Positions 20,063 to 27,540 of a stretch of DNA of 64,000 nucleotides are shown here, in pieces (the stretch's first letter is position 1; the number at the start of each line of letters is the position of its first letter). A model generated the notes under the pieces. It did not search any database. It was not told the origin of the DNA and worked only from the letters and a program-made list of their open reading frames with translations. A program made the translations under genes and the position numbers. Source of the stretch: Roseisalinus antarcticus. GTDB lineage: Bacteria; Pseudomonadota; Alphaproteobacteria; Rhodobacterales; Rhodobacteraceae. The DNA lies in the NCBI RefSeq assembly GCF_900172355.1, contig NZ_FWFZ01000019.1:22664-86663 (forward strand), given 5' to 3'.

Positions 20063-20449
20063 ATGCGCGTCGCCAGAGAAGCAGTCGACATCAAGATGCA
20101 GATTCCCGGAGCGGTCGTTCGTCAGAAAAAGGATTTCGGGGATGCGACCGGGCTCGGCAAGATTAGCGGCGAGTACTTCAGCCTGTCCGCGGGCGTCGAC
20201 ACCGCGCCGTTGTTCCAAGGGCTGGAGGGCAACTTGTGCCAATCCCCCCATTGGGGCTACGTTCTCGAGGGGCGTCTAACGACGACCGACGCGGAGGGCC
20301 GCGAGGAAACGGTTACGGCAAGGGACCTGTTCTATTGGCCGCCGGGCCACAACGTGAGGGTGGAGGCGGATGCCGAAATCATCATGTTCAGCCCGCAGCA
20401 CGAGCATGGACAGGTCATCGATCATATGATCGAGATGACCAAGGGCTGA
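20063..20449 (+). CDS. Small cupin-domain protein
   Basis: 128 aa single-domain cupin. The beta-barrel motifs are HWGYVLEGRLTTTDAEG (cupin motif 1 region) and DLFYWPPGHNVRVEADAEIIMF with a following QHEHG that supplies further possible metal ligands. A cysteine (NLCQSPHWG) sits beside the barrel entrance. The ribosome site GGAGG lies 7 bases upstream. It leads a two-gene operon with a TetR regulator behind a NemR-type palindrome, so it may act on, or sense, a reactive electrophile. It is far shorter than the DMSP lyase DddL. The enzymatic role is unknown. Confidence 0.72.
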   Translation: MRVAREAVDIKMQIPGAVVRQKKDFGDATGLGKISGEYFSLSAGVDTAPLFQGLEGNLCQSPHWGYVLEGRLTTTDAEGREETVTARDLFYWPPGHNVRVEADAEIIMFSPQHEHGQVIDHMIEMTKG

Positions 20450-20493
20450 CGCGCCGCGCCCGGCCCGGCCAGCGACCGACCGCGAAAGGCAAG

Positions 20494-21111
20494 ATGACAG
20501 ACAATGCTCCGGCCATTCACGCGACCAAGCAACGGTTGATCGACGCCGGGCTGCGGCTGCTTCTCAGGCATGGCTACAACGACCTCGGGGTGCAGGCCAT
20601 CCTGGCGGAGACCCGGCTGCCCAAGGGATCGTTCTACCATCACTTCCGGGACAAGGAGGATTTCGCGCTTCAGGTCGTGGACGGCTACATGGCGCAGGTC
20701 CATGCCGGGCTCGACCATTGCCTGTCCGACCGGGCACGGCCGCCGCTGTCGCGGGTGCGCGACTTCTTCGAGATGACGCAGGCGGCCTATCGGGAAGAGG
20801 GCTATCTGGGCTGCCTGATCGGTGGGCTGGGGCAGGAATTATCTGGGGTCAGCGAGGTGTTCCGCACCCGGATCGACGGTTGCCTGGGCTACATCTCCGA
20901 GCGGATGGCGGCCTGCCTCGAAGAGGCCCGGCAGAGCGGCGACATCCCCCCCGACAGCGACGTGCGCGAGGTGGCGGACCGGCTGGTGGATTGCTGGGAA
21001 GGCGCGGCCCTGCGCAGCCGGTTGCAACGGCACCCGCAGGCCCTGGGCGCGATGCTCGACTTCTTCTTCATGGCGGTGACGCGGGACCGGGCGAGCGCCG
21101 GGCCGGGCTGA
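20494..21111 (+). CDS. TetR/AcrR-family repressor, NemR/AcuR-like
   Basis: 205 aa. The HTH (residues 10-57) reads LGVQAILAETRLPKGSFYHHFRDKEDFALQVV, with the SFYHHF recognition pattern of the NemR/AcuR branch. The ligand domain contains GYLGCLIGGLGQEL; Cys107 here aligns by eye with NemR Cys106, the electrophile/hypochlorite-sensing residue. Three further cysteines (HC76, GC near 129, DC near 169) could also react. It lies 44 bp after the cupin gene and is almost certainly cotranscribed. Autoregulation through the palindrome at 20018 is inferred. A strong terminator follows. Confidence 0.86.
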   Translation: MTDNAPAIHATKQRLIDAGLRLLLRHGYNDLGVQAILAETRLPKGSFYHHFRDKEDFALQVVDGYMAQVHAGLDHCLSDRARPPLSRVRDFFEMTQAAYREEGYLGCLIGGLGQELSGVSEVFRTRIDGCLGYISERMAACLEEARQSGDIPPDSDVREVADRLVDCWEGAALRSRLQRHPQALGAMLDFFFMAVTRDRASAGPG

Positions 21112-21150
21112 GCGGCCCGGCCTTCGGGGCCCCATCCGGCCTCCCAAGCA

Positions 21151-21182
21151 AAAGGGGCCCCGGATCTCTCCGGGGCCCCTTT
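21151..21182. terminator. Bidirectional intrinsic terminator
   Basis: AAAGGGGCCCCGGA (21151-21164) pairs perfectly with TCCGGGGCCCCTTT (21169-21182) around TCTC. It lies between the convergent tetR and ctaD genes. The A-run on the left gives a U-tract for the minus strand and the T-run on the right for the plus strand. Confidence 0.85.
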
Positions 21183-21229
21183 CGGTCTGCGGTGACCCGT
21201 CTGGCCTGGGCCAGCGGTCGCGGGCGCAG

Positions 21230-21264
21230 GTCAGTGCTCGCGGGTCAGTGCTCGCGGGTCAGTG
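21230..21264. repeat. Short tandem repeat at ctaD 3' end
   Basis: GGTCAGTGCTCGC-type units of 13 bp occur about two and a half times, covering the ctaD stop codon. It looks like replication slippage downstream of, and including, the last codons, with no effect on conserved protein sequence. Confidence 0.6.
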
Positions 21265-22932
21265 GGCGTGACCCTTGTCCCAGTCACTCTGCTTCGGCAG
21301 CGTCTCGAACGTGTGCTCGGGCGGCGGCGAGGGCAGGGTCCATTCCAGCGTGTCCGCCCACTCGTTCCAGGGGTTCGCCTCGGTGGCGTTCTTCGGCGCC
21401 AGCAGCGTCTTGAACAGCATCACGATGAAGAACAGGAACGAGGCGAAGGCGAGAAACGCGCCGATGGAGCTGACCATGTTCCAGGTCGCGAAGGCCTCCG
21501 GATAGTCGATGTAGCGGCGGGGCATGCCCTGACGGCCCAGGAAGTGCTGGGGGAAGAAGGTCAGGTTGGCGCCGATGAACATCGTCCAGAAGTGCAGGTG
21601 ACCGGCCCATTCCGGGATCATCCGGCCCGACATCTTGGGCAGGTAGAAGTAGATCCCGGCGAAGATGCCGAAGACGGCACCGAGGCTCATCACGTAGTGG
21701 AAGTGCGCCACGACATAGTAGGTGTCATGATAGGCGCGGTCGATGCCGGCCTGGCTCAGGACGATCCCGGTGACGCCGCCGACGGTGAACAGGAACAGGA
21801 AGCCGAAGGCCCACATCATGGGTGTCTTGAACTCAACCGAGCCGCCCCACATGGTCGCGATCCACGAGAAGATCTTCACCCCCGTCGGCACCGCGATGAC
21901 CATGGTGGCCAGCATGAAGTAGCTCTGCTGGGTCAGGGACATGCCGACCGTGTACATGTGGTGCGCCCAGACGACGAAGCCCAGGGCGCCGATGGCGACC
22001 ATGGCGTAGACCATGGGCAGGTAGCCGAAGATCGGCTTCTTCGAGAAGGTCGCGATGACGTGGCTGATGATCCCGAAGGCCGGCACGATGATGATGTAGA
22101 CCTCGGGGTGACCGAAGAACCACAGGATGTGTTGGTAGAGGATCGGGTCCCCGCCGCCCGCAGGCTGGAAGAAGGTGGTGCCGAAGTTCCGGTCGGTCAG
22201 CAGCATGGTGATGGCGCCGGCCAGCACGGGCAGGGCCAGAAGGATCAGCCAGGCGGTCACGAAGATCGACCAGGCGAAGAGCGGCACCTTGTGCAGCGTC
22301 ATGCCCGGGGCGCGCATGTTGAGGAAGGTCGTGATCATGTTGATCGCGCCGAGGATCGACGAGGCGCCCGAGACGTGCACGGCGAAGATCGCGAGATCCA
22401 TCGACATCCCCGCCTCGGAGGTCGAGAGCGGCGGATAGAGCACCCAGCCCACGCCCGAGCCCAGCTGCCCGTTGCCGCCGGGCGACAGCATGGACGCGAC
22501 GCCGAGGCCCACGCCCGCGACATACATCCAGAAGCTGAGGTTGTTCATCCGCGGGAACGCCATGTCCGGCGCACCGATCTGCAACGGCATGAAATAGTTG
22601 CCGAAACCGCCGAAGAGCGCGGGGATCACGACGAAGAACATCATCAGCACGCCGTGGTAGGTGATGAGCACGTTCCACAGGTGACCGTTCGGGGTGCATT
22701 CCGACGGGGCGGCGGGCAGGAAGCGCGCCCCTTCAAGGCACATGTACTGCACCCCGGGGTTCATCAGTTCCATCCGCATGTAGACCGTGAAGGCCACGGC
22801 GATGAAGCCGACGAAACCGGACACAAAGAGATACAGGATCCCGATGTCCTTGTGGTTCGTGGACATGAACCAGCGGGTGAAAAAGCCGCGGTTGTCTTCG
22901 TGTTCATGGCCGTGGATGGCTGCGTCTGCCAT
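21259..22932 (-). CDS. ctaD: Cytochrome c oxidase subunit I (aa3 type)
   Basis: 557 aa from the ATG at 22932 preceded by GGGGAGAG; ten upstream in-frame codons lack support. CtaD is the catalytic subunit binding heme a and the heme a3-CuB centre and pumping protons. Twelve membrane helices are predicted. Seen motifs: [10 protein letters not shown] (heme a ligand His), the D-channel segment [42 protein letters not shown] (CuB His and cross-linked Tyr), WAHHMYTVG (two CuB ligands) and [12 protein letters not shown] (hemes a3 and a ligands). No other oxidase gene is adjacent; in Rhodobacteraceae ctaD is often separated from ctaCBGE. Confidence 0.97.
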   Translation of the reverse strand: MADAAIHGHEHEDNRGFFTRWFMSTNHKDIGILYLFVSGFVGFIAVAFTVYMRMELMNPGVQYMCLEGARFLPAAPSECTPNGHLWNVLITYHGVLMMFFVVIPALFGGFGNYFMPLQIGAPDMAFPRMNNLSFWMYVAGVGLGVASMLSPGGNGQLGSGVGWVLYPPLSTSEAGMSMDLAIFAVHVSGASSILGAINMITTFLNMRAPGMTLHKVPLFAWSIFVTAWLILLALPVLAGAITMLLTDRNFGTTFFQPAGGGDPILYQHILWFFGHPEVYIIIVPAFGIISHVIATFSKKPIFGYLPMVYAMVAIGALGFVVWAHHMYTVGMSLTQQSYFMLATMVIAVPTGVKIFSWIATMWGGSVEFKTPMMWAFGFLFLFTVGGVTGIVLSQAGIDRAYHDTYYVVAHFHYVMSLGAVFGIFAGIYFYLPKMSGRMIPEWAGHLHFWTMFIGANLTFFPQHFLGRQGMPRRYIDYPEAFATWNMVSSIGAFLAFASFLFFIVMLFKTLLAPKNATEANPWNEWADTLEWTLPSPPPEHTFETLPKQSDWDKGHAH

Positions 22933-23187
22933 GTGGCTCTCCCCAAGATTCTGTGACGCCATGGCCCTTGCGCACGAGTCGCCAGGCCATGGCCATTGAC
23001 GGTGTTCTAAAGGCAGCGCGGTGAGGGGGCAATAACGCTTGGGGAAAATGGGTTGGGGCAGTTTGGCGCAGGCGGCCCCGGCGCATGCTCTCGCACGCGC
23101 TGGGCAGGGCCGCCGCCTCGCTCCCTGAGGCGTCTTACCAACGGCAAAGCCCGCCCACCTTGATCCTTGTCAAATCGGCGCGGGTTT

Positions 23188-23865
23188 TCAGGCGCCCCGC
23201 ACCGGGTCGGGGGTGGGCGCGGGCATGTGCAGCGGGAAAGTCCGCTTGAGGGCCACGTCCACATCCGTGAGCGTGACCGGCAGGCCGAGATCGACCAGGG
23301 AGGTGACCCCGTGCTCGGAGATGCCGCAAGGCACGATCCCGGAGAAATGCTCCAGGTCGGGGTCAACGTTGATCGACAGGCCGTGGAACGAGACCCATTT
23401 GCGCAGCCGGATCCCCAGCGCCGCGATCTTGTCCTCGGGGGCCAGGCCCGCCGCGGTGAGCGGCTTGTCGTGGCGCACGACCCAGACGCCGACACGGCCG
23501 TCCCGGCGTTCTCCCCTGACGTTGAACTCGGCCAGGGTCGCGATGATCCAGGATTCGAGGTTGCGGACGAAGCCGCGCACATCGCGGCCCCGCGCAGCCA
23601 CGTCGAGCATCACATAGGCCACCCGCTGGCCCGGCCCGTGATAGGTATATTGCCCGCCGCGCTTGGTCGGGTGGACGGGAAACCTCTCCGGATCGGTCAG
23701 GTCGCGCGGATCGGCCGAGGTCCCGGCGGTATAGAGCGGCGGATGCTCCAGCAGCCAGATCGCCTCGTCCTCGGTTCCGGCGCGGATCGCCTCGGCGCGG
23801 GCCTCCATGCGGGCGGTGGCCTCGTCATAGGGCACCGGCGCGGACGAGGTGATCCACTCAACCAT
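23188..23865 (-). CDS. lipB: Octanoyl-[acyl-carrier-protein]-protein N-octanoyltransferase
   Basis: 225 aa. LipB moves octanoate from ACP to the lipoyl domains of 2-oxoacid dehydrogenases and the glycine cleavage H protein. Landmarks are [14 protein letters not shown], the substrate-binding [29 protein letters not shown] in place of the usual lysine-rich strand, [22 protein letters not shown] and the catalytic cysteine in [17 protein letters not shown]. Length and motif order are normal. It is monocistronic. Confidence 0.95.
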   Translation of the reverse strand: MVEWITSSAPVPYDEATARMEARAEAIRAGTEDEAIWLLEHPPLYTAGTSADPRDLTDPERFPVHPTKRGGQYTYHGPGQRVAYVMLDVAARGRDVRGFVRNLESWIIATLAEFNVRGERRDGRVGVWVVRHDKPLTAAGLAPEDKIAALGIRLRKWVSFHGLSINVDPDLEHFSGIVPCGISEHGVTSLVDLGLPVTLTDVDVALKRTFPLHMPAPTPDPVRGA

Positions 23866-24012
23866 GGGCGTCGTCGAAATGGGGTGAGCGGTCCGTCATG
23901 ACTCTGTCCTTTTGCACCACCGGCAGGATAGTCCTCCCCCGCCCTGAGAGACAAGCGGGCCGGGGTTTGCAGCCCCTGATCCGAGGCACGAAAGAATCCT
24001 GAAATTTTGCCC

Positions 24013-24041
24013 TTCACATTCCCTCGGCGAGAAGCTAGAGA
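24013..24041 (+). promoter_or_regulatory. Candidate tRNA-Leu promoter
   Basis: TTCACA (24013-24018), a 17-bp spacer and TAGAGA (24036-24041) end 23 bp before the mature tRNA 5' end. Confidence 0.4.
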
Positions 24042-24064
24042 CCCCGCCACCAAGCCTAGACAGT

Positions 24065-24151
24065 GCGGTCGTGGCGGAATTGGTAGACGCGCAGCGTTGA
24101 GGTCGCTGTGGGGTAACACCCGTGGAAGTTCGAGTCTTCTCGACCGCACCA
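24065..24151 (+). tRNA. tRNA-Leu (anticodon GAG)
   Basis: An 87-nt cloverleaf with long class II variable arm. The acceptor stem GCGGTCG (24065-24071) pairs with CGACCGC (24141-24147), followed by ACCA. The anticodon stem CAGCG/CGCTG encloses the loop TTGAGGT with anticodon GAG at 24099-24101. The T arm contains GTTCGAGTC. CCA is encoded. A mobile-element scar begins directly downstream. Confidence 0.96.
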
Positions 24152-24245
24152 TTCTCTAGGAATAAAGCATTGATTTACTTTGCTTGATTCCAAAGAGACG
24201 CCAGCGTGTCCCCCGAATATCCACCTTTGCGCTCTGACAGGCGGG

Positions 24246-24541
24246 CTATTCGCCTGGCGCTGCGGCCAGCTTGCGGACCTCGCGGCCAGGGGCATTTGCC
24301 GGCTTTCGCACCTCTACGGCCTCGCCACTTCCGCCGCCGTCTGTCCAGCCCGGAGTCGCTGGCCCCGGTCGTGCGCCACCGCCTGCAGCGTGCATCCGGC
24401 AGACTGTCCGCCCACCGACGGCGGGTGAGCGGCAGGGCTGGCCCGTCCGTTTCGATTTCGCGGTGCATCGGGGCGCGACGTTCGCACGGTGCATCGGGGC
24501 GCGACGTTCGCACGGTGCATGGGGTCGGCGTCAGGTTTCAT
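24246..24541 (-). pseudogene. HGGxxGxP-type short protein gene, frameshifted by a tandem duplication
   Basis: The natural reading starts at the ATG at 24541 (MKPDADPMHRANVAPRCT), overlapping the upstream gene by 4 bp, but a 26-bp tandem duplication shifts the frame. Translation can restart at the duplicated ATG at 24494, giving 82 aa: RCTAKSKRTGQPCRSPAVGGRTVCRMHAAGGGARPG and so on. The Cys-x(n)-Cys-x(n)-C-x-MH pattern matches small proteins of the HGGxxGxP type found in alphaproteobacterial mobile DNA (usually RCxAKTRSGxPCxxPAxxGRCRMHGG). Function is unknown. Confidence 0.55.
24462..24520. repeat. 26-bp perfect tandem duplication plus partial third copy
   Basis: Unit 24462-24487 is repeated exactly at 24488-24513, and its first 7 bases recur at 24514-24520. 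Twenty-six is not a multiple of three, so the duplication changes the reading frame of the gene it lies in. Confidence 0.9.
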
Positions 24542-24840
24542 CGCCGCCCCGCCCCCGGCTTTTCGATGGTCCCGACAATCGCCCGCCCGCCGTCCTCGAC
24601 CGTGACACGTTACACGCGCATCACCTGTCGCCCCTTCGAGCGATACCGTTTGAGCGTATCCATCTGCGCCGCGAAGGTGCGAGCGGTCTTGTTCAGCGCC
24701 TTTTCGGCGCAGTCCTTTTGCGGGATGGATTCGACGTGGTTCAGGTGCCGCGCGAGCATCATCACCGCTTGATGGATCGCCGCCATCTGGGCCAGTAGCA
24801 GCATCTCGGGAACCCGGTCCACGAGGCCGGGCGGGTTCAT
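24538..24840 (-). pseudogene. Mobile-element-associated small protein gene with in-frame stop
   Basis: The reading MLLLAQMAAIHQAVMMLAR, HLNHVESIPQKDCAEKALNK, TARTFAAQMDTLKRYRSKG belongs to a small family common in rhizobial and related genomes, normally ending VTVEDGGRAIVGTI-like and followed by the HGGxxGxP gene. Here a TAA at 24610-24612 interrupts it after QVMRV, and the expected RVTVEDGGRAIVGTIEKPG continues in the same frame to a TGA at 24538-24540. The first residues (MNPPGLVDRVPE) appear to come from the adjoining methyltransferase, indicating a recombination join. Confidence 0.6.
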
Positions 24841-25212
24841 TCAGTTTTCGCGCAATTCATTGAGCCGCGCCGCCAACGTGGCAATCGCCTGCGCACGCGG
24901 GTCGTCGGCATGGTCCGAGGAGGGAATGTCCGGGGTCAGTCCCTCGCGGAAGGGGAAGGTTTCGAAGGTGGTGGACGGGGTGTAGCGAGGGTCGTTGCCC
25001 ACGCCGAGAAACGTGTCCATGCGCAGCGTCCAGAGTTCGTGGAACCGCGAATGCAATATGCCGACGGTCGTGTCGTCGTCGCGGGCGATGGCATACATTG
25101 AACCCGTGGGCGCGACTTGTATGCTCAGGAAAACGACAAAACGGTTCTTGGCACCTTCGGGCTTCGCTATGAAGCGGGTCAGTCCTTGGAGCGCGGCGCG
25201 CATCCCCGGTCC
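24841..25212 (-). pseudogene. C-terminal fragment of a class I DNA methyltransferase
   Basis: The segment reads ALQGLTRFIAKPEGAKNRFV, IARDDDTTVGILHSRFHELW, then VGNDPRYTPSTTFETFPF and REGLTPDIPSSD. This is characteristic of the target-recognition end of large adenine-specific DNA methyltransferases of the COG1002/YeeA type. The 5' part is missing beyond the insertion sequence at about 25212. After LNELREN the next codon is TGA where relatives carry Trp before LNPPE; the following codons MNPPGLVDRVPE continue the homology, so a TGG to TGA change is likely. No catalytic NPPY motif is present; this cannot be active. Confidence 0.65.
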
Positions 25213-26083
25213 AGGGTCAGGACCCATCGATCTTGTCATGTTGGCGTGATTCACGCTTCGAAAACCGAGCAGTGAACATGTCTGATCTTTTCTGGCTGAC
25301 GGATGCGCAGATGGCGCAGATTGAGCCCTTCTCTCCGACGTCACACGGTAGACCAAGGGGCAATGGCCGGCGGGTCTCGAGTGGGATTGTCTTCATAGAT
25401 CGCAATGGTTTACGCCGGCGTGATGCACCCGCCGCCCATGGCCCGCACAAGACGCCCTGCAATCGCCGAAAGCGGTGGAGGTGAGGGGCAAGCGCCACTG
25501 GATCGAGTGCAGCCCCGAACAGGGCGTCTTTTGTCCGGATGATGGCGGGTCTGGTTGCCGAGCGTGGCGAGGCGAAGACGGTGATGATCGACGCGACTTG
25601 CCTCAAGGCGCACCGAACAGCGACCAGCCTGGGCGAGAAAAAGGGGGGCGTGGCCGCCTGATCGGCCGGACCAGGGGCGGCATGAACACCAAGCTGCACG
25701 CCATCTGCGACCGCCAACGCCGGCCTCTGAACCTGTTTGCCACCGCCGGACAGGTCAGCGACGACATCGGCGCACGGGCAATGTTGAGCAGCCTGCCGGA
25801 GGTCGATTGGCTGCGCGGGGACCGCGGCCATGACGCCGACTGGTTCGGGGAAGCGCTGAAAGGCAGAGGGATACGCGCCTGCATCCCGGGCCGGAAAAAG
25901 CGCAGGAAACGCGTTCAGTACGAAAAGCGTCGATACGGACGGCGCAACCGGATCGAGATCATGTTCGGCAGGCTCAAGGACTGGCGACGCGTGGCAACCC
26001 GATCCGACCGATGTCCGAAGGTCTTCCTATCTGCCATCGCCCTGGCCGCAACTGTCATCGACTGGCTATGAGTCCTCGCCCTG
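25212..26083 (+). mobile_element. Degenerate IS5-family (IS427-like) insertion sequence
   Basis: The ends carry imperfect inverted repeats, AGGGTCAGGACCCAT (25213-25227) and the complement of AGGGCGAGGACTCAT (26068-26082), matching at 12 of 15 positions. The 870-bp length and the coding content fit the IS427 group. The transposase reading is broken (see the next entry). I could not identify a clean target duplication. Confidence 0.72.
25278..26071 (+). pseudogene. IS5/IS427-type transposase, disrupted
   Basis: The reading begins MSDLFWLTDAQMAQIEPFSP and ends in RRKRWR with a TGA at 25482-25484. An insertion of about 35-40 bp separates it from the continuation GVF..MMAGLVAERGEAKTVM. A change of frame then occurs at AAAAAGGGGGGC (25638-25649), followed by GGMNTKLHAICD to the end. 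The DDE residues are visible in MIDATCLKAHRT, DRGHDADWF and RNRIEIMFGRLKDWRR. The A/G run is where some IS427 members use programmed -1 frameshifting, but the upstream insertion makes this copy inactive. Confidence 0.7.
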
Positions 26084-26262
26084 AGTGACTCCCTTGGTGG
26101 CGGTTCGATCAACGGGCCCGGTCTCCTTCCGCATCACAGCGTAGTCTGCCGACATCCCCGCGATTGCCGACTCCACTGGCAGCAATGCCAATTCCTCAAC
26201 CGCCCTCGCCTTAGACTCCCGTCCGTATTCCACGACCGGTGGACATGCCGCTACGCCCTTCG
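26083..26262 (-). pseudogene. Phage lysis-accessory (Rz1-like) gene fragment
   Basis: In one minus-strand frame the segment reads AACPPVVEYGRESKARAVEE, LALLPVESAIAGMSADYAVM, then RKETG. CPPVVEYxRExQARAxEELxxLP is the pattern I associate with the small protein closing alphaproteobacterial prophage lysis cassettes. It lacks its own start and is cut at 26083 by the insertion sequence. Confidence 0.45.
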
Positions 26263-26541
26263 CCTCAAAAACGCGCCGTTGCGCAGCCGGTCAACCAGCG
26301 CGTTGCGATCAGGAGGACGGCCAGCCGCTGCCTCCAGCATCCCGCGTTGGATCTTGTCGGCCTTCGCCGCAATGTCCAGACGTTCAGCGATCCGACAGGC
26401 GCGTTCGCCCGAGCGGCGGGCAGACAGAAGAAACAGGGCGATGGCGATGGCAATCGTGCCGTAGCGCAATGCGGCCCTCGCCCATGGGAAGGCTACGATC
26501 CCGCCGAGACTGGTGGCGATCATCGCTGCCCCCGCTGCCAA
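26251..26541 (-). CDS. Phage lysis-cassette membrane protein (holin-like), slightly altered
   Basis: 96 aa with two hydrophobic stretches (about residues 1-20 and 22-42), then a basic helical tail ending DRNALVDRLRNGAF. Relatives in prophages usually stop right after RLRDGxF; here a run of five Ts (gcgtttttgagg) appears to have shifted the frame, adding LRRRA. It overlaps the end of the endolysin-like fragment and would have helped release or anchor the lysis enzyme. It is probably non-functional now. Confidence 0.5.
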   Translation of the reverse strand: MAAGAAMIATSLGGIVAFPWARAALRYGTIAIAIALFLLSARRSGERACRIAERLDIAAKADKIQRGMLEAAAGRPPDRNALVDRLRNGAFLRRRA

Positions 26542-26962
26542 TCATCGAGGCGGGCGTAGATCGTGACCGCAATGCCAACGGGCGCCACGGCGATGAAGAC
26601 CCAGCGAAGCGTATCGAGATAGGGCACCAGTGGCAGGACGGCGGACTGGGTCTCGGCCAGGACGCTCCGTGCGACCTTCTCGGCCGCTGCACCCATTGTC
26701 GCCAAACCGGCTGCTGCCCCGCCGTTCAAGGTTCGGCTTTCAGCCAGAACCTCGCGCACGGGCGGCGTGTCCTCGGCGAATGCGGTCGCCCGGCCGGGAA
26801 AACGCCCCCCCTGGCGGGCTGGGCCAAGATAGACATGCATGAACCCCGAGCGCGGATAGAAGCCGAACCCAAGAAACCCATCCTCCCGTGCCGCTGCTTC
26901 GACCACCACCGGATTGTGGTTCGGCATTGCGATGTGAAAGACCGCACCGTTCATGTGCTTGG
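26520..26962 (-). pseudogene. Truncated phage M15-type peptidase/endolysin
   Basis: The remnant reads SKHMNGAVFHIAMPNHNP, then GFGFYPRSGFMHVYLGPAR, which corresponds to the zinc-site half of an M15 peptidase (SxHxxGxAxD ... HVDLGPAR). Asp is replaced by His in FHI, a zinc-ligand position. A long C-terminal part with a membrane helix follows (VLPLVPYLDTLRWVFIAVAP). The N-terminal half is absent: the coding sequence begins exactly where integrase sequence stops. Confidence 0.6.
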
Positions 26963-27202
26963 ATCGCGGCCCGCCTTCGCCACGGCCCGCCAATGGTCGG
27001 CAGCATCGCGGGCCTGCGCCAGCGTCACGTCCGGAAAGCCGCCGCGGCCCATTTCACGCCACCTGCCGTGAATGGCGGCATGCAAGAACCATTGACCGCC
27101 GCCATCCTCGCGCTGCATGAACCACAGGCCTGCGCTGTCGCAGTGTTTGCCCGCCGGGACGTTCCGGACGAAAACCGACGAAAGCCGATTTCGTGCCCGC
27201 AT
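26951..27202 (-). pseudogene. Tyrosine integrase, N-terminal arm-binding fragment
   Basis: 83 aa starting MRARNRLSSVFVRNVPAGKH, with LWFMQREDGGGQWFLHAAIHGRWREMGRGGFPDVTLAQARDAAD. This is the DUF4102 arm-type DNA-binding domain of P4-like integrases. The core-binding and catalytic domains are missing; the frame stops 3 codons after GRDP, at the junction with the endolysin remnant. It shows that the region once carried an integrating element. Confidence 0.7.
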
Positions 27203-27540
27203 CTCCTGCCCTTTGCCAGTTCAGGCGGGCTGTAGCTGTCGACCCGCCTGTCCACCTTCTGTCGCCGGATATGGATGGGGCGACAAGGCACGGCTGCACA
27301 GTCAGGCCATGTTTTCAAGGTTGATGTGGGCAGGAGAGGGCAGGGAAAGGTAAGCAGAAACAGATAGTTGCTGCACATCGACAGCACCAGTTTTCCCGCT
27401 CCAGTTACCGGGATTCCGGTCCGGTTTTCGCGGTCCGGTGGGCCGCGAGCCGGTGGCAGCGAGGGACGTGGGGCGGCTTCGCAACCTCACGAGTTCAAGC
27501 CGGCCCGTCCGCGATGCAGACGGAATGCAGCCCTTGCCGC
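27203..27540. other. 338-bp interval without a convincing gene
   Basis: Distal edge of the scar, between the integrase head and the ABC permease stop. It contains the 3' flank of the sugar-type operon. I see no tRNA 3'-end copy, no clear terminator and no family-like ORF. Confidence 0.5.

Larger units (their letters stand above)
24152..27540. mobile_element. Decayed genomic island / prophage scar downstream of tRNA-Leu
   Basis: Between tRNA-Leu and an ABC permease gene lie only fragments: a HGGxxGxP-type gene, a companion gene with an internal stop, a DNA methyltransferase tail, a broken IS5-family element, a phage lysis cassette remnant and the head of a tyrosine integrase. All residual coding pieces other than the IS are on the minus strand. 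No duplicated tRNA 3' end was found at the distal edge, so attachment sites are not defined. Confidence 0.75.

Noticed and set aside
20063..20449. Cupin as DMSP lyase DddL beside an AcuR-like regulator
   Set aside because: At 128 aa it is far shorter than DddL, and no acuI follows; only the regulator resemblance fits.
24462..24520. CRISPR-like repeat
   Set aside because: Two adjacent identical 26-mers without spacers inside a coding frame are a tandem duplication, not an array.
24152..27540. attL/attR pair formed by a duplicated tRNA-Leu 3' end
   Set aside because: I searched the distal flank by eye and found no copy of the acceptor/T-arm sequence.
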